DNA of 36,123 nt from Acuticoccus mangrovi. Lineage in GTDB: Bacteria > Pseudomonadota > Alphaproteobacteria > Rhizobiales > Amorphaceae. Below, one piece after another: positions 1 to 8,530 of this stretch. The notes under the pieces were generated by a model, which searched no databases, had not been told where the DNA came from, and saw nothing but the letters and a program-made list of their open reading frames with translations. The position numbers were made by a program, and so were the translations under genes. Positions within the stretch are counted from its first letter, which is position 1. Every line of letters begins with the position of its first letter. Location of the stretch: assembly GCF_016411865.1 (NCBI RefSeq), contig NZ_JAEKJA010000034.1:1-36123 (forward strand). Reading direction: 5' to 3'.

Positions 1-137
1 ACCGCCGTAAGTGGGTCAGATTTGGATCGGCGTTGACAACGTGGGGTGGAGGCGTCCGATGTCCGAAAGCCAAACCGCGATGCGAGCGTCGTCCCAATCG
101 GGAGCAAACAACCTCGCATCGACCAGATCCGGCGCGC
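1..137. other. Insertion-sequence flank, no intact gene
   Basis: I see no supportable gene here. The first 40 bases contain a GTGGGTCAGATTTGGATCGG stretch followed by CGTTGACA. It has the look of a terminal repeat of a transposable element, but I cannot assign it to a family by eye. The rest continues, on the minus strand, the open frame downstream of the IS3-type transposase homology and is probably the residual end of that element. Confidence 0.25.
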
Positions 138-683
138 TCACCATACCACTTTCGCGGCTTGCGCAAAGCACGCACGCCAAGCCTGACGCCAAAGCCCAAG
201 GTGGAATTGGAGTTGCCCCGGTTGGGCGGACAATTGTGGGCTTACAGCTTGAAGCCGCGCCTTGCCAGCGTGTTCGCAGTTAACGGGTGATCGATGACCG
301 AGGGCGGGGCGGAGGCGACGGGGATTATGGAAACCCTCAATGTAACCGAACAGGTTATGACGGACAGCGTCACGTGTCGGGTAGACCTGGTGATGCACCC
401 GCTCGACCACGAGGGTTTGGAAGAAGCTCTCCATGAGCACGTTGTCGAGGCAGTTGCCTCCGCAGTTCATGGACGGAATTACACCAGTGGCGGCAAGGAC
501 CTTGCGACAAGCCTCGGCAGCGTATTGGACGCCGTGATGGCTGAGGCCGGGCCCGGGTCGTTGCCGCTCGATCGCCATTCCGAGCGCGTCGACGGCGATG
601 TCCGCGTACAATGTCTGGCGCCGAACCGTCGGCGGATGATCCGAGGATCGGACCCAGAACAGCAACAGGCACGCGCACCTCAC
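138..683 (-). pseudogene. IS3-family transposase (OrfB) C-terminal remnant
   Basis: The minus-strand frame carries the C-terminal part of an IS3-type DDE integrase domain. The motifs GNCLDNVLMESFF and YIEGFHNPRRLRPALGHRSP are the usual signature around the catalytic Glu and the C-terminus of OrfB. Clear similarity covers only about the last 120 residues of the core; the N-terminal half and OrfA are missing. The family motif HHSDRG-QYA reads HHGVQYA here: three residues, including the second catalytic Asp, are deleted without shifting the frame. The fragment therefore cannot encode an active transposase. The first ~25 residues of the open frame do not resemble the family, so the 683 boundary is only where the frame opens. 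It lies just beyond the 3' end of tRNA-Ser, a common place for mobile DNA to accumulate. Confidence 0.8.
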
Positions 684-737
684 AAAGGCCGATACGTCAT
701 CGAAAAGTGATTTAATATCAGTAATTTATTGAAAGTG

Positions 738-827
738 TGGCGGATGGGGTGGGATTCGAACCCACGAGGCGGTTGCCCGCCTGCCGGTTTTCAAGACCGG
801 TGCCTTCAACCACTCGGCCACCCATCC
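738..827 (-). tRNA. tRNA-Ser(UGA)
   Basis: A complete class II tRNA can be folded on the minus strand. A 7-bp acceptor stem pairs 821-827 with 742-748. The anticodon stem CCGGT/ACCGG encloses a CTTGAAA loop with anticodon TGA (plus-strand TCA at 791-793). A long variable arm (GGCGG-GCAA-CCGCC) is typical of serine tRNAs, and the T arm is GTGGG-TTCGAAT-CCCAC. The CCA end is encoded (738-740). The gene begins only 14 nt after the cheR stop codon and on the same strand, so it may be partly transcribed from the chemotaxis operon. An AT-rich stretch (about 700-735) lies just beyond its 3' end. Confidence 0.97.
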
Positions 828-841
828 AGGGCGGGCGCACA

Positions 842-1699
842 CTAGGCGCAAATGCGGTCCATGGCGAGGGGGCCGGAGGAGGCGGCGGTTCGCACATAGA
901 CGTTGCGCCAGTCGGGGTGACGCGCAAACATTGCCGTCAACCCCAGCGTGGTCTCCGGACCGCCGAGGACGAGATAGCCATCGGCAGGCATGGTCTGCGC
1001 GATGCGCTCCAACACGTTCGCCTTGGTCGGCCGATCGAAGTAGATCAACACGTTGCGGCAAAATACGATGTCGAAGGGGCCGAGCCCGTCGAACGGCTCC
1101 AACAAGTTGCGCGGTTGGAAGCACACGCGGGAGCGGATCTTGGGGGCGATCACGTAGTGCTTGTGGCCCGTCGCCTGGAAGTAGCGGTCCAGATAGTGCT
1201 GCGGCATGCCGCGTCCCACCTCAAAGGCCGTGTACTCGCCCATCTGCGCCCGCCCCAAGGCTGCGCGCGAGAGGTCCGTGCCGAGGATCTCGATGGGATG
1301 GCCGGCAAAGCGGGCGGCATTCTCCTCCAGCATGATCGCGATGGAATAGGGCTCCTGGCCGGTCGAAGCGGCCGCGCACCAGATGCGAATGGGCCGCCCG
1401 TGCCCGCGCGCCGCGCACAGCTTGGGCAGCATCATCGAGATCAGCGCCTCGAAGGGCTTACTGTCGCGGAAGAACAGGGACTCGTTGGTGGTCATCGCGT
1501 CGACCACCTGGTCGATGATTTCGCCGCCGCGGTGGCTGCGCATCTGCGCCACGAGGCCGGAAAGATCCTTCAGGCCGTGGTCCTCGATGATCGGCCTCAG
1601 CCGCGTGGTGATGAGGTAGCCCTTGTCCTCGGAAAGGGCGAGGCCGGACCGATCCTTCAAGAGCTGGCGCAGATAGGCGAAGTCCTCTGGCTTGAGCAT
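842..1699 (-). CDS. cheR: Chemotaxis protein methyltransferase CheR
   Basis: CheR transfers methyl groups from S-adenosylmethionine to receptor glutamates for adaptation. The 285-residue protein has the small helical N-terminal domain (about 1-75) followed by the Rossmann methyltransferase domain. Visible motifs are TTNESLFFRD (70-79), the SAM-binding region AASTGQEPYS (110-119, the family's GC-S-GEEPYS), DIVFCRNVLIYFD (210-222) and GYLVLGG near 241. The ATG overlaps the cheB stop by one base (TGATG), implying translational coupling. A much longer open frame continues upstream, but it only shadows cheB. It is the last gene of the mcp-cheA-cheW-cheB-cheR group and is followed immediately by tRNA-Ser. 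Confidence 0.96.
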   Translation of the reverse strand: MLKPEDFAYLRQLLKDRSGLALSEDKGYLITTRLRPIIEDHGLKDLSGLVAQMRSHRGGEIIDQVVDAMTTNESLFFRDSKPFEALISMMLPKLCAARGHGRPIRIWCAAASTGQEPYSIAIMLEENAARFAGHPIEILGTDLSRAALGRAQMGEYTAFEVGRGMPQHYLDRYFQATGHKHYVIAPKIRSRVCFQPRNLLEPFDGLGPFDIVFCRNVLIYFDRPTKANVLERIAQTMPADGYLVLGGPETTLGLTAMFARHPDWRNVYVRTAASSGPLAMDRICA

Positions 1700-2787
1700 C
1701 AGCCTGCTCCCGTCATCGCGGTGCGGATCGCCGCGGCCATGCCCTCGAGCGAGCAGACCTTGTCGACGATGCCGGCGCTCACCGCGGCGCCCGGCATACC
1801 CCAGACGACGCTGGTCTCCCGGTCCTGGGCGTAGACCACTCCACCCGCGGCGGTGATCACCTTGCCACCCTCGCAGCCGTCGTTGCCCATCCCGGTGAGG
1901 ATCACCGCGAGGACGCTGTGGCCGAAGACTTCGGCGGCGGAGACGAACAGGACGTCCGCGGAGGGGCGGCAAAAGTTGACCGGCGGCGTCTCCGTCAACT
2001 TCAACCGACGCCCGCCGCTCGCCGACACGATCAGATGGTGTCCGCCCGGGGCGATGCGGATCTCGCCGGCGGTCAGCGGCTCGTCGTCGACGGCTTCCCC
2101 GGCCCGCCAGTCCGTGGCGCGGGTGAGATGATCGGCGAGGATCGGGGTGAACGCCGCCGGCATGTGCTGGACGATGAGGACCGGCACCCTGACGGCGCTC
2201 GGCGGCAGGTTCGAGAACAGGCTGAGGAGCGCCTGCGGCCCGCCGGTGGAGCTTGCGACGACGAGAACCTGAGGCGGCGCGTGGCGCCGCCCGGCCGGCC
2301 CGCGGGAGGCGGGGTCGGTCGCGCCGGGGCGCGCCGCGGACGGTCCCGGCGCCCTCCCCCGCTGTCGCCCGATCAGCGCGATCACCTCTTCGGCGAGACC
2401 GCGAAAGGCCATCGGCTCGTCGGTGGCGGGCTTCAGCAGGAAGCCGATCACGTTGCGATCGTGCGTTTCGCGTCGTAGGGCGCGGCCCTCAGGTGTGTCG
2501 GGCGCGACCACGATGATCGGCATCGTGGGATCGGCGCTCGCGATCTGGTGGAGAAGCGTGAGGCCCCTCAGCCCCGGAAGATCCGCATCGAGCACCAAAG
2601 CGTCCGGCCGCACCTCGTCCACGGCACGCGCCGCGTCGTTCTCGTGCGCCGCCGGCGGGGTCAGCGACATCGGCGACCCCGCGGCCGCCAGCGCACGCCG
2701 CAAGGCGGTGCGCAACGCCGAGGAGTGGGCGAGAAGCTGGATCCGCCGCACCGTCGGCCGCGTGATGGCCGGTGCGGATGTCGTCAT
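1699..2787 (-). CDS. cheB: Protein-glutamate methylesterase CheB, degenerate receiver
   Basis: CheB removes receptor methyl groups (and deamidates glutamines), opposing CheR. The protein has 362 residues: a receiver-like domain (about 14-135), an Arg/Pro/Ala-rich linker (about 140-172) and a methylesterase domain. The catalytic triad is visible: Ser180 in SSTGGPQAL, His208 in IVQHMPAAF, Asp303 in LTGMGNDG. In the receiver the presumed phosphoacceptor Asp67 (LVLDADLPGLRG) and Lys119 (FLLKP) are kept, but the N-terminal acidic pair that binds Mg2+ (normally VDDS) reads AHSS at 20-23. Phosphorylation by CheA may therefore be weak or absent. The start overlaps the cheW stop by four bases (ATGA). 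Confidence 0.95.
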   Translation of the reverse strand: MTTSAPAITRPTVRRIQLLAHSSALRTALRRALAAAGSPMSLTPPAAHENDAARAVDEVRPDALVLDADLPGLRGLTLLHQIASADPTMPIIVVAPDTPEGRALRRETHDRNVIGFLLKPATDEPMAFRGLAEEVIALIGRQRGRAPGPSAARPGATDPASRGPAGRRHAPPQVLVVASSTGGPQALLSLFSNLPPSAVRVPVLIVQHMPAAFTPILADHLTRATDWRAGEAVDDEPLTAGEIRIAPGGHHLIVSASGGRRLKLTETPPVNFCRPSADVLFVSAAEVFGHSVLAVILTGMGNDGCEGGKVITAAGGVVYAQDRETSVVWGMPGAAVSAGIVDKVCSLEGMAAAIRTAMTGAG

Positions 2788-3254
2788 GTGCCGACCAGAG
2801 AGATGACGCCGTCGAACAGGCGATCGACGGCGACGATCAGCACCAGATTGTTGTCGGAGCGCTGGACGCCGATGACGATGTCACGCCAGCGCCGATCGAG
2901 GTTCATCGGCGCCGGCTCGCGCTCCGACGGAACGGAGGTGAGGACATCGCCCATCTCATCCACGGCGAGGCCGAACAGCTCGCCGGCCCGCTCGATCCCG
3001 ATCGCCATCGTCGGCTGGCTCTTCGCCGGTGGAAAGCCGAGGATCTGGCGCGTGTCGAGCGCCGTGACGATGCGCCCGCGCAAGTTGAGCACCCCGATGA
3101 TGCCGGGCGGCGAGCGCGGCACATCGGTGATGCGGGTGAGGAGAAAGACCTCGTCGACCGCGCTGATCGGCAGGGCGAACCAATGCCCGGCGAGCTTGGC
3201 GGTGACGAAGCCGTCGGCCCCGTCGGCGATGGAGGTGCGGGCGAGCGCGCTCAC
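2784..3254 (-). CDS. cheW: Chemotaxis coupling protein CheW
   Basis: CheW is the scaffold that links receptors to the kinase CheA at the membrane. The 156-residue protein is a single CheW domain: a beta-rich fold with FALPISAVDEVFLL, the loop PPGIIGVLNLRGRIV (the family's GxxNLRG-x-hxPVxDL region) and LFGLAVDEMGDVL. The C-terminus DRLFDGVI is also typical. It lies between cheA and cheB with four-base start/stop overlaps on both sides, so the four signalling genes are probably translated as a coupled set. No unusual features. Confidence 0.95.
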   Translation of the reverse strand: MSALARTSIADGADGFVTAKLAGHWFALPISAVDEVFLLTRITDVPRSPPGIIGVLNLRGRIVTALDTRQILGFPPAKSQPTMAIGIERAGELFGLAVDEMGDVLTSVPSEREPAPMNLDRRWRDIVIGVQRSDNNLVLIVAVDRLFDGVISLVGT

Positions 3255-5923
3255 GCGGCGATCTCCTCGGACATGTTGGTGAAGTCACGCAGCGACTGGA
3301 GCAGGCCGTTGCGATCGAGCTTGGAAATATAGTCGTCGAAGCCGGCGTCCCGAGCCCGGCCGATGGCGTCGTCGGTGATCATGCCGGTGAGGGCGAGAAG
3401 CGGTACACTCCTCAGACGATCGATCCGCTTCACCGCCTTGGCGAAGGCGAAGCCGTCCATTTCCGGCATGTCGACGTCGGTCACAATCACCGCCGGCATC
3501 ATGCCGCCTTCGAGCTTGTCGAGCGCTTCCGCACCGGAGGCGCAGACCACCGGATCGTAGCCCGCCGAGCGCACCACGGGCGCAACGAGGTTGCGGAAGA
3601 ATATCGAGTCGTCGACGAGGAGGATCTTGTCGGCCCCCGGCATCAGCGGCTTGTGCTGCGGATCGAACCAGTGGGCGGACGCGAGGCCCAGGAAGTAGCT
3701 GACGTCGATGACCTCGGCCGCCCCGCCGCCGATGATGGCGCTGCCGAGGATGCCCGGCTGCTCGGACGGGATCTGCACCTGCACCGAGTCCTCCACGATA
3801 TCGACGATCTCGTCGACGAGGAGGCCCATGGAGCGGCCCGCATCGCTCATCACCAGAAGCGGCTTGCGCTGGTTGGCACCCGGCGCCGGAGGATCACCGA
3901 ACCAGACGAGCGGGATGAGCTCGCTGTTGTACTGGATGTGCCACTGACCGTCGCTGTGGTCCGCGTCGGCAAGGTTGATGTCCTCGAGGCGCGTGATGAG
4001 GCTGATGGGCAGCGCCTTGCGGTTGGGCGTGTTCGCCCGGAACATGAGAAGCAGCTCCTTGTTCGCGGCCACCTCCACGTCCTCCGCCTGCTTGGCGACC
4101 TGCTGCATCGTCGCCTCGCTGGGGCTCGATGCGGCCGTCCGCACCCCGTTGGGATCGACGATCATGATGACGCGCCCGTCGCCGAGGATCGTGGAGCCAG
4201 AGAAATTCTCCAGCCCGCGCAGCGCGGCCGGCATCGGCTTCACCACGATCTCCTCCGTGCGCAACACGCGGTCCACCAGCATGCCGAAACGCATGCCGCG
4301 GGCGCGCATCACCATCACGAAGCCCTCCGTGCTCTCGTCGGCGACGCGCGGGACGCCGTTCTCGTCGACGCTCGAAGGAAGTTGCAGCAACGTGCGCAGG
4401 TCGACCACCGGCAGCAGGCGGTCGCGCGAGCGCAGCACCGGCGCCTCCTTGATGAGCTGGATCGAGTGTGCGCCGCCCGGCTCAACCTTCAGAAGCTCGT
4501 CCACCGAGGTCTGCGGGATCGCGAAGTCCTCGTTGTCGACCCCGACGATCAGCGCGCGCAGGATGGCGAGCGTCAGCGGGATCTTCAGGGTGAAGATCGA
4601 GCCCTCGCCCTGCTGCGACTGAACGTCGATGGAGCCGCCGATGCGCTCGACGTTGGACTGCACCACGTCCATGCCGACGCCGCGGCCGGAGACGCTCGTC
4701 ACGGTCGCCGCGGTCGAGAAGCCCGGCTCGAAGATGAACGAGAAGATCTGCTCGTTCGTCATTCGGTCGGCGTCTTCCTGGGTGGCGATGCCCCGCTCGA
4801 TCGCCTTGGTCTTGATGCGCTCCACGTCGAGCCCGCGGCCGTCGTCGGCGATCTCCACCAGGATCTGCCCGCCTTCGTGGTAGGCGTTGAGGCTGATCTT
4901 GCCCTTTTCGGACTTGCCGGCGCGCACGCGATCGTCCGGCATCTCGAGCCCGTGGTCGGCCGCGTTGCGCACCATGTGCACGAGCGGATCCTTGATGCTT
5001 TCGAGGACCTGGCGGTCGAGCTCGGTGTTGGCGCCCGACATCTCCAATTCGATCTGCTTGCCGAGGCTCGAGGACACGTCGCGCACGATGCGGGGAAGCT
5101 TGCGCCAGGCGTTGCCGATCGGCTGCATGCGGGTGGACATCACCGCTTGCTGCAGTTCGCCGGTGACCGTCGAGAGGCGCTGCAGGGCGAGCTTGTGGTT
5201 GGAGTTCTCGTTGTTGCGCATGATCTCGGTGAGCTCGTTGCGCGTCAGCACGAGCTCCGAGACGACCGTCATGAGGTGCTCCAGCGTTTCGACGGAAACG
5301 CGGATGGAGCGGTCGCCGGTCCCTTCGCTGCTCTCCGTCTTCTCTTCGGCCTTCGTGGCGGGCTTCGGAGAATCGTTCGCCGGCTTCATCGACATGCCGG
5401 GCGGCGGCGCCGACGTCTTGCCCGCAGGGGCCGGTGCGGGCTTCGCCGGCTCGGCCGGAGCCGCCTCGGCAGCCGCTTCGGCTGGCTCGACCTGAGCCTC
5501 GCCGTCCGCCGCCGCTGGAGCGGCGCTTCCTTCGCCACCCTCGCCGCCCGCCTCGTTCAGCGCGGCGATGACCGTGTCGTCCGATCCCTCCGGCTCCTTG
5601 CCGGCGTTCGTCTCGATGTGCCCGAGGATCATCTTCAACCGATCGGCCACCTGCAGCATGGCATCGATGGCGTCATGGGTGACCGGATCGCCGTTGCGCA
5701 GGCGATCCATGAGGCTCTCGGCGGCATGGGCCAGCCCGGCCATGCGCGGCAGGCCCAAAAAGCCGCAGGTTCCCTTGATGGTATGCATCATGCGGAACAG
5801 CTCGTTGAGCAACGCCGTCCCGTCCGCCTCGTTTTCGAGCTCCACGAGGCGGATGTCGAGCTGCTCTAGGGTTTCCTGCGTATCGGTGATGAATTCGCTC
5901 AGGAGGTCGTCCATACCGTCCAT
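3251..5923 (-). CDS. cheA: Hybrid chemotaxis histidine kinase CheA with C-terminal receiver
   Basis: CheA autophosphorylates in response to receptor state and passes phosphate to response regulators. In 890 residues I see an HPt domain with the phosphorylated His47 (MMHTIKGTCGFLG), a long Ala/Pro/Glu-rich linker (about 120-205) in place of a recognisable P2 domain, a dimerisation domain (about 205-275), and an ATPase domain with N box (MVRNAADHGLE, Asn320), G1 (DDGRG, 360-364), F box (IFEPGFSTA) and G2 (GRGVGMD). Two CheW-like domains follow (about 455-590 and 615-755). A complete receiver ends the protein, with acidic pair Asp771/772, phosphoacceptor Asp816, Thr846 and Lys868. A second ATG lies three codons downstream of the chosen one (5914) and is equally possible. 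The start lies 13 nt from the MCP stop. Confidence 0.95.
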   Translation of the reverse strand: MDGMDDLLSEFITDTQETLEQLDIRLVELENEADGTALLNELFRMMHTIKGTCGFLGLPRMAGLAHAAESLMDRLRNGDPVTHDAIDAMLQVADRLKMILGHIETNAGKEPEGSDDTVIAALNEAGGEGGEGSAAPAAADGEAQVEPAEAAAEAAPAEPAKPAPAPAGKTSAPPPGMSMKPANDSPKPATKAEEKTESSEGTGDRSIRVSVETLEHLMTVVSELVLTRNELTEIMRNNENSNHKLALQRLSTVTGELQQAVMSTRMQPIGNAWRKLPRIVRDVSSSLGKQIELEMSGANTELDRQVLESIKDPLVHMVRNAADHGLEMPDDRVRAGKSEKGKISLNAYHEGGQILVEIADDGRGLDVERIKTKAIERGIATQEDADRMTNEQIFSFIFEPGFSTAATVTSVSGRGVGMDVVQSNVERIGGSIDVQSQQGEGSIFTLKIPLTLAILRALIVGVDNEDFAIPQTSVDELLKVEPGGAHSIQLIKEAPVLRSRDRLLPVVDLRTLLQLPSSVDENGVPRVADESTEGFVMVMRARGMRFGMLVDRVLRTEEIVVKPMPAALRGLENFSGSTILGDGRVIMIVDPNGVRTAASSPSEATMQQVAKQAEDVEVAANKELLLMFRANTPNRKALPISLITRLEDINLADADHSDGQWHIQYNSELIPLVWFGDPPAPGANQRKPLLVMSDAGRSMGLLVDEIVDIVEDSVQVQIPSEQPGILGSAIIGGGAAEVIDVSYFLGLASAHWFDPQHKPLMPGADKILLVDDSIFFRNLVAPVVRSAGYDPVVCASGAEALDKLEGGMMPAVIVTDVDMPEMDGFAFAKAVKRIDRLRSVPLLALTGMITDDAIGRARDAGFDDYISKLDRNGLLQSLRDFTNMSEEIAA

Positions 5924-5936
5924 TTACTGATCCTCC

Positions 5937-7604
5937 TCAGGCGGCGGTCGTGCGCACAGAGCTGATGAAGCGGGCCGTTCGGTCACGCAGCGCATCGGCC
6001 TGACGCGACACCTCGCTGACGGCCGACACGATCTCGTTGGTGCCGCGGCTCGCATCGTTGGCGATCCGCGACAGGTTGCTGATGGTAGTGGACACATCTT
6101 GCGTGGAGACAGCGGCGTGCTGCACGCTCTGTGCGATCGCGCTCGTGGCGAGCGACTGATCCTCGATCGCGCCGGCGACGCCGCCGGTCAGCGTGTTGGC
6201 GCGGGCGAAGCTGTCCTTGATGGTGTCGATCACCGCCACCACGCGAGCGGTATCGCCCTGCACGGCCAGGATCTGCTCGCCGATCTCCTTGGTGGCGCTC
6301 GCCGTCTGCTCGGCGAGGGACTTCACCTCGCTCGCCACCACGGCGAAACCCTTGCCCGCCTCCCCGGCCCGCGCCGCCTCGATGGTGGCGTTGAGGGCGA
6401 GAAGGTTGGTCTGTCGGGCGATCGTCTCGATGAGATCCACGACTTCGCCAATCTTGCCCGCCGAGGCCGACAGCCGCCCTGCGACGTCCGTCGCCTCCTC
6501 GGTGTGGCGCATCGCCTCCAGGCTGATCGCGCTCGCCTCCTCGGTCTGCATGCCGATCTCGCGGGCGGAGGTGGCGAGCTCCTCCGCGGCCGAGGCCACC
6601 GCTTCGACGCTCGCCACGGTCGCTTCGACGGCCTTTTCCACCCCGTCGGACCGGCCGGACGACGCATCGCGGGGGAGTACGGCGGCGCTTGCCGCAAGCT
6701 GGTCGACCGCCCTCGACAGCGCTTGCACCAAGTCGGCGACGTCCTCCTCGAAGCGGGAGAGTGCCGCCGAGCGGATTTCCACCTCTTCGGCGGCGGCGAC
6801 ATCGCGGCGTGCGCGGGCCGCCGCCTCCGTCTCCCGGGCCGCGCGCAGACGCTCCTGAAGGCTGCGCGTCACCTGCTCAACCTCGCCGATCTCGTCGCGG
6901 CCGGGCGGCGAAGGCAGCTCCATGTCGAGGTCGCCGTCGGCGATGCGATCCAGCATCCGCACGAGTTCGAAAAGCCGCGCCCGGAACTGCCCGAGCACGA
7001 CGATGCTCGCGCAAACGCCGCCGACGATGATGACCGACACCGCGACGGCGACGCCCCACCACCGCGTCGCGCGGCTCGCATCCGCCATCGCCTCGACCTC
7101 ACCGACCAAAGAGGCGGAGAGGCCCGATTGGTGGGCCTCGAGAGCGCTCACCGCCGCGAAGAGCTGCGACCGCGCATCCGCGGCGGAAAGGGGGGCGCCG
7201 AGGTTTGTGCCGAACTCGCCGCCGGAGCCTAGACGGATGCTCGCCCCGAGCTTGCGGCGATCGGCGATCATCGCGACAATCGCCCGGCCGGCCACACCCG
7301 CCCCCGGACGCTCCGAAAGCCGCGCCGCGCTCTCTTCGGCCTTGGCGAGAGCCTGCTTGAGCTCGGCAAGGAGCGGCTTCGCCTCGGCCCGCGTGCGGGC
7401 ACCGCGCACGGCCTCCGCGGCGCTGCTGAGGCTCGTGAGCGCATTGGCGAGGGACGCCCCGCGCTGCAACTCCAGCCCGTCCCGACCTATTCTGGAGAGC
7501 GCGTCTTCGCTTCTCAGCGACGCTGCGGCGACGAGCATCGCGAGCCCGGCAATCCCCACGCCCAAGAGGGCGATGACGAGGAAGAGGCGGAAAGTGATCG
7601 ACAT
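5937..7604 (-). CDS. Methyl-accepting chemotaxis protein
   Basis: This is a transmembrane chemoreceptor that controls CheA. The 555-residue protein has TM1 (about 7-29), a short predicted periplasmic region of about 150 residues rich in Ala and helix-forming residues (no recognisable ligand-domain family), TM2 (about 183-205), a HAMP domain (about 207-260) with the helix 2 motif [14 protein letters not shown], and a coiled-coil signalling domain. The hairpin tip [17 protein letters not shown] (411-427) is the MCP signature. The C-terminus ends without an NWETF-type tether for CheR/CheB. It is the only receptor in the window, placed directly before cheA, so it probably belongs to the same array. 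The ligand cannot be inferred. Confidence 0.93.
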   Translation of the reverse strand: MSITFRLFLVIALLGVGIAGLAMLVAAASLRSEDALSRIGRDGLELQRGASLANALTSLSSAAEAVRGARTRAEAKPLLAELKQALAKAEESAARLSERPGAGVAGRAIVAMIADRRKLGASIRLGSGGEFGTNLGAPLSAADARSQLFAAVSALEAHQSGLSASLVGEVEAMADASRATRWWGVAVAVSVIIVGGVCASIVVLGQFRARLFELVRMLDRIADGDLDMELPSPPGRDEIGEVEQVTRSLQERLRAARETEAAARARRDVAAAEEVEIRSAALSRFEEDVADLVQALSRAVDQLAASAAVLPRDASSGRSDGVEKAVEATVASVEAVASAAEELATSAREIGMQTEEASAISLEAMRHTEEATDVAGRLSASAGKIGEVVDLIETIARQTNLLALNATIEAARAGEAGKGFAVVASEVKSLAEQTASATKEIGEQILAVQGDTARVVAVIDTIKDSFARANTLTGGVAGAIEDQSLATSAIAQSVQHAAVSTQDVSTTISNLSRIANDASRGTNEIVSAVSEVSRQADALRDRTARFISSVRTTAA

Positions 7605-7646
7605 GCGATCATCCTCCGACGGACCGGCTCACGGCTCGGCCGTCCC

Positions 7647-8180
7647 TCAACGCGGCGTTTCCCCGTTCGCCCCGACCCTGCGCGGTGCGTCGGTGGGCGC
7701 ACCGGAGCCGCCGCCGAGCGCGGCCACCGCGTTCGCCGCGTCAGGGGAGGACAGGTCGATATAGTTGAGGCCGTCGACGAGGAGATCCTGAACCACCTCG
7801 TCACCCATCCGCTCGTTGACGCGCTGGCGAGCCTCTTCGGCAAGGCCCTCGAGGTCGAAGCGGATGAGACGACCCATGCGCGTCTCCGCGCGGCCGTAGA
7901 TCGAGCGAAACACCTCGTCGGTGATGAAGGGATCGGGCTCGGAGGCGAGGCCGCGCAGGACGGCGGCATCGGCCGTGTAGACCATGCGTGCCACCACGTA
8001 GCCCGACACCCGCCCCCCTTCGAGGACCGGCACGGACATGGTGGGAAGCGACGTATAGCGCAGCCCCTCGAGCCGCGGCTTCACCACCCCCTCGCCGGAG
8101 TCGAGCTTCCACGCGGCCACGGCATAGCCCGCACCGAGGGTGACGCAGACGGCCCAGATGCCGATGATGAAGAGCTTCAC
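7647..8180 (-). CDS. FliL-like single-pass membrane protein of the flagellar cluster
   Basis: The 177-residue product starts with one membrane segment (about 3-23: LFIIGIWAVCVTLGAGY) and then a periplasmic-type domain. The central part (GYVVARMVYTADAAVLRGL) and the C-terminal part (RVNERMGDEVVQDLLVDGLNYID) are reminiscent of FliL: a strand carrying the equivalent of an 'hxhxFD' segment, and an end resembling 'G-h-x-DVLhxxFhhQ'. I recall similar proteins of unknown function next to flgN in Hyphomicrobiales. The GTG start is chosen because it overlaps the flgN stop (GTGA) and has a GGGAGA ribosome site about 9 nt upstream; an upstream ATG would lie well inside flgN. A true FliL gene is present at 31557, so this would be a paralogue or analogue. 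Confidence 0.8.
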   Translation of the reverse strand: MKLFIIGIWAVCVTLGAGYAVAAWKLDSGEGVVKPRLEGLRYTSLPTMSVPVLEGGRVSGYVVARMVYTADAAVLRGLASEPDPFITDEVFRSIYGRAETRMGRLIRFDLEGLAEEARQRVNERMGDEVVQDLLVDGLNYIDLSSPDAANAVAALGGGSGAPTDAPRRVGANGETPR

Positions 8181-8530
8181 GAGCGCTTCTCCCGCTGAAG
8201 GGCGGGCCGCGGCCCATAGGTCCCGTCCCACTCGTCGGCCATCACCGCTTCGGCGACGATGGACGATACCACTTCGGCCGCTTCCAGGCGGACGCCGAGG
8301 AGGCGGCTCTCCCGAGCGAGCTTCTCGCGCACTCGTCTGATCTGCCGCGCCTGCTCGGGCGTGATGAGCTCGGCCGGCGGCCGGCCGTAGCGGCTCAGCT
8401 CCAGTAGGGCGCGTCCCTTGGCGTCGGCCATCCCCCCGTCGTCGAGCGGCCCGCCATCTTCGAGTGCGGCGATGGCGCCATCGATCAACGTCTCGAGGCG
8501 GGTCAAAGAAGTGGTCAGACCTTGCATCAT
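8177..8530 (-). CDS. flgN: FlgN-type flagellar chaperone
   Basis: FlgN proteins escort the hook-filament junction proteins FlgK and FlgL to the export gate. The 117-residue product is helical, with a repeated Leu pattern (TRLETLIDGAIAALEDG), KGRALLELSRYGRPP and the C-terminal segment RLLGVRLEAAEVVSSIVAEA followed by DEWDGTYGPR. The 'K-R-LLELTR' and 'ESDGTY' segments match what I recall of rhizobial FlgN. The start is ATGATG at 8530, overlapping the upstream stop by four bases; a frame reaching to 8665 lies inside the upstream gene. Annotation rests on family resemblance and position, not on catalytic residues. Confidence 0.78.
   Translation of the reverse strand: MMQGLTTSLTRLETLIDGAIAALEDGGPLDDGGMADAKGRALLELSRYGRPPAELITPEQARQIRRVREKLARESRLLGVRLEAAEVVSSIVAEAVMADEWDGTYGPRPALQREKRS

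Noticed and set aside
3653-5869. A long open frame antisense to cheA (738 codons)
   Set aside because: It has Asp/His/Arg/Leu-rich composition typical of an antisense shadow in GC-rich DNA, no ribosome site and no recognisable motif. cheA is certain.
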